DNA of 64,000 bases from Maricaulaceae bacterium. Lineage in GTDB: Bacteria; Pseudomonadota; Alphaproteobacteria; Caulobacterales; Maricaulaceae. Shown here in pieces: positions 63,421 to 64,000 of this stretch (the stretch's first letter is position 1; every line of letters starts with the position of its first letter). Where the stretch lies: the NCBI GenBank assembly GCA_026126205.1, contig JAHCJP010000002.1:62001-126000 (forward strand). The letters are read 5' to 3'. The notes beneath the pieces were generated by a model. It worked only from the letters and a program-made list of their open reading frames with translations, did not search any database and was not told where the DNA came from. Position numbers and translations under genes: made by a program.

Positions 63421-64000
63421 GCGAAACCGATTCCCGCCTTGGCGCGGCGGCGGCGCTGACCGCCTGGGCGGAGCATCTGAGCGGCGAACGCCGGGCCAGT
63501 GTCAACACGCTGGCCGCCTATATGCGTGATCTTGAAGGCTTTATAGAATTTCTGTCCGGCCATCTGGGCCGGGTTCCGGATCTGGGTGATTTGCAGGCGC
63601 TGAAGGCGGCGGATTTCCGCGCCTTTCTGGCGCAGCGGCGGCGCGACGGCCTGTCGGCCCGATCGCTGGCGCGCACGCTGTCTTCCCTGCGAGGTTTCTA
63701 TCGCTATGCCGGGCGGCGCTGGGGGGTGGAGAACGCGGCCCTGACCCTGATCGAAGGGCCGAAACCGCCGCGCGCGCGGCCGAAACCGGTCAGCGAAAGC
63801 GCCGCCGCCGCCCTGATCGCCGAAACCGCGCAGCGCGGCGGCGAACAATGGGTCATGGCCCGCGACGCCGCGGTGCTGACCCTGCTTTACGGCTGCGGCC
63901 TGCGGATATCAGAGGCGCTGGCCCTGACCGGCGGCGACCGGCCGTTGCCGCCCGCCCTGCGCGTCATGGGCAAGGGCGGCAAGATGCGCCTCGCCCCGGT
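63402..64000 (+). CDS. xerC: Tyrosine recombinase XerC, truncated by window end
   Basis: First 199 residues. Site-specific recombinase resolving chromosome dimers at dif with XerD. The N-terminal SAM-like domain is present (LTAWAEHLSGERRASVNTLAAYMRDLEGFIEFL, ADFRAFLAQRRRDGLSARSLARTLSSLRGFYRY), then the start of the catalytic domain with LTLLYGCGLRISEALAL (first catalytic Arg) and VMGKGGKMRLAP. The remaining catalytic residues lie outside the window. The ATG at 63402 overlaps the DUF484 gene. Confidence 0.93.
   Translation, partial: MDRPGLSETDSRLGAAAALTAWAEHLSGERRASVNTLAAYMRDLEGFIEFLSGHLGRVPDLGDLQALKAADFRAFLAQRRRDGLSARSLARTLSSLRGFYRYAGRRWGVENAALTLIEGPKPPRARPKPVSESAAAALIAETAQRGGEQWVMARDAAVLTLLYGCGLRISEALALTGGDRPLPPALRVMGKGGKMRLAP

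Overview
The window is GC-rich chromosomal DNA from an alphaproteobacterium. The best guess is the Caulobacterales/Maricaulales/Hyphomonadaceae side of the class. Supporting signs are a DivL-type kinase with tyrosine in the histidine box, the hemC-hemD-Mic60-hemY gene run, rplU-rpmA-GNAT-obgE-nadD-rsfS-rlmH synteny, an F1 ATP synthase operon in the order HAGDC, ACR3/ArsC arsenic genes, and many short palindromic repeats of the 'CCTTCGTGGC...CCTCAGGATGAGG' kind. The species cannot be named from the sequence alone.

Layout. 1-6.3 kb: end of a LytTR regulator, then efp-suhB-thiE-Sel1 (minus), then a three-gene arsenic operon (arsR-arsC-acr3) behind a perfect palindrome. 6.4-13.1 kb: a methyltransferase-like protein, a YfcC transporter, an iron alcohol dehydrogenase, a thioesterase, a TonB-C lipoprotein and divL. 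13-20.3 kb: the hem operon hemC-hemD-mic60-hemY-udk (minus), divergent from tsaD-gpsA. 20.3-27 kb: the accessory region. It holds palindromic repeats, a Rieske protein with a duplicated 3' end, an AT-rich OLD-family nuclease islet, a 46-residue basic protein, thiC carrying an in-frame repeat insertion, a PH-like membrane protein and a TPP riboswitch. 27-35 kb: purA, a PagL-like protein, serC, an EamA transporter, thiD, a structured intergenic RNA candidate and an ABC exporter. 35-38 kb: a ccdAB toxin-antitoxin pair, tRNA-Ser(CGA) and three tandem paralogous small exported proteins. 38-50 kb: ribosome and cell-envelope housekeeping (rplU to rppH), interrupted by an RHH-TM-EF-hand protein and a CorA-like-shaped unknown. 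50-64 kb: an Acg-type nitroreductase, a serine hydrolase, the ATP synthase F1 operon with a small Cys-rich gene inside it, parDE, a covalent-flavin amine oxidase, priA, a DUF484 gene and the start of xerC.

How it fits together. Most of the window is core metabolism in tightly overlapping operons (many ATGA or GTGA junctions). Thiamine genes occur at three places (thiE, thiC, thiD); only the thiC unit has a visible TPP riboswitch. Accessory content is modest: two toxin-antitoxin pairs, one nuclease islet and one arsenic operon. The observations most worth following are the repeat inserted into the thiC coding sequence, the PH-like gene lodged between the TPP riboswitch and thiC, the RHH-TM-EF-hand protein, the tandem exported-protein family, the Cys-rich gene between atpD and atpC, PriA without its second zinc site, and rsfS with an apparent CTG start.
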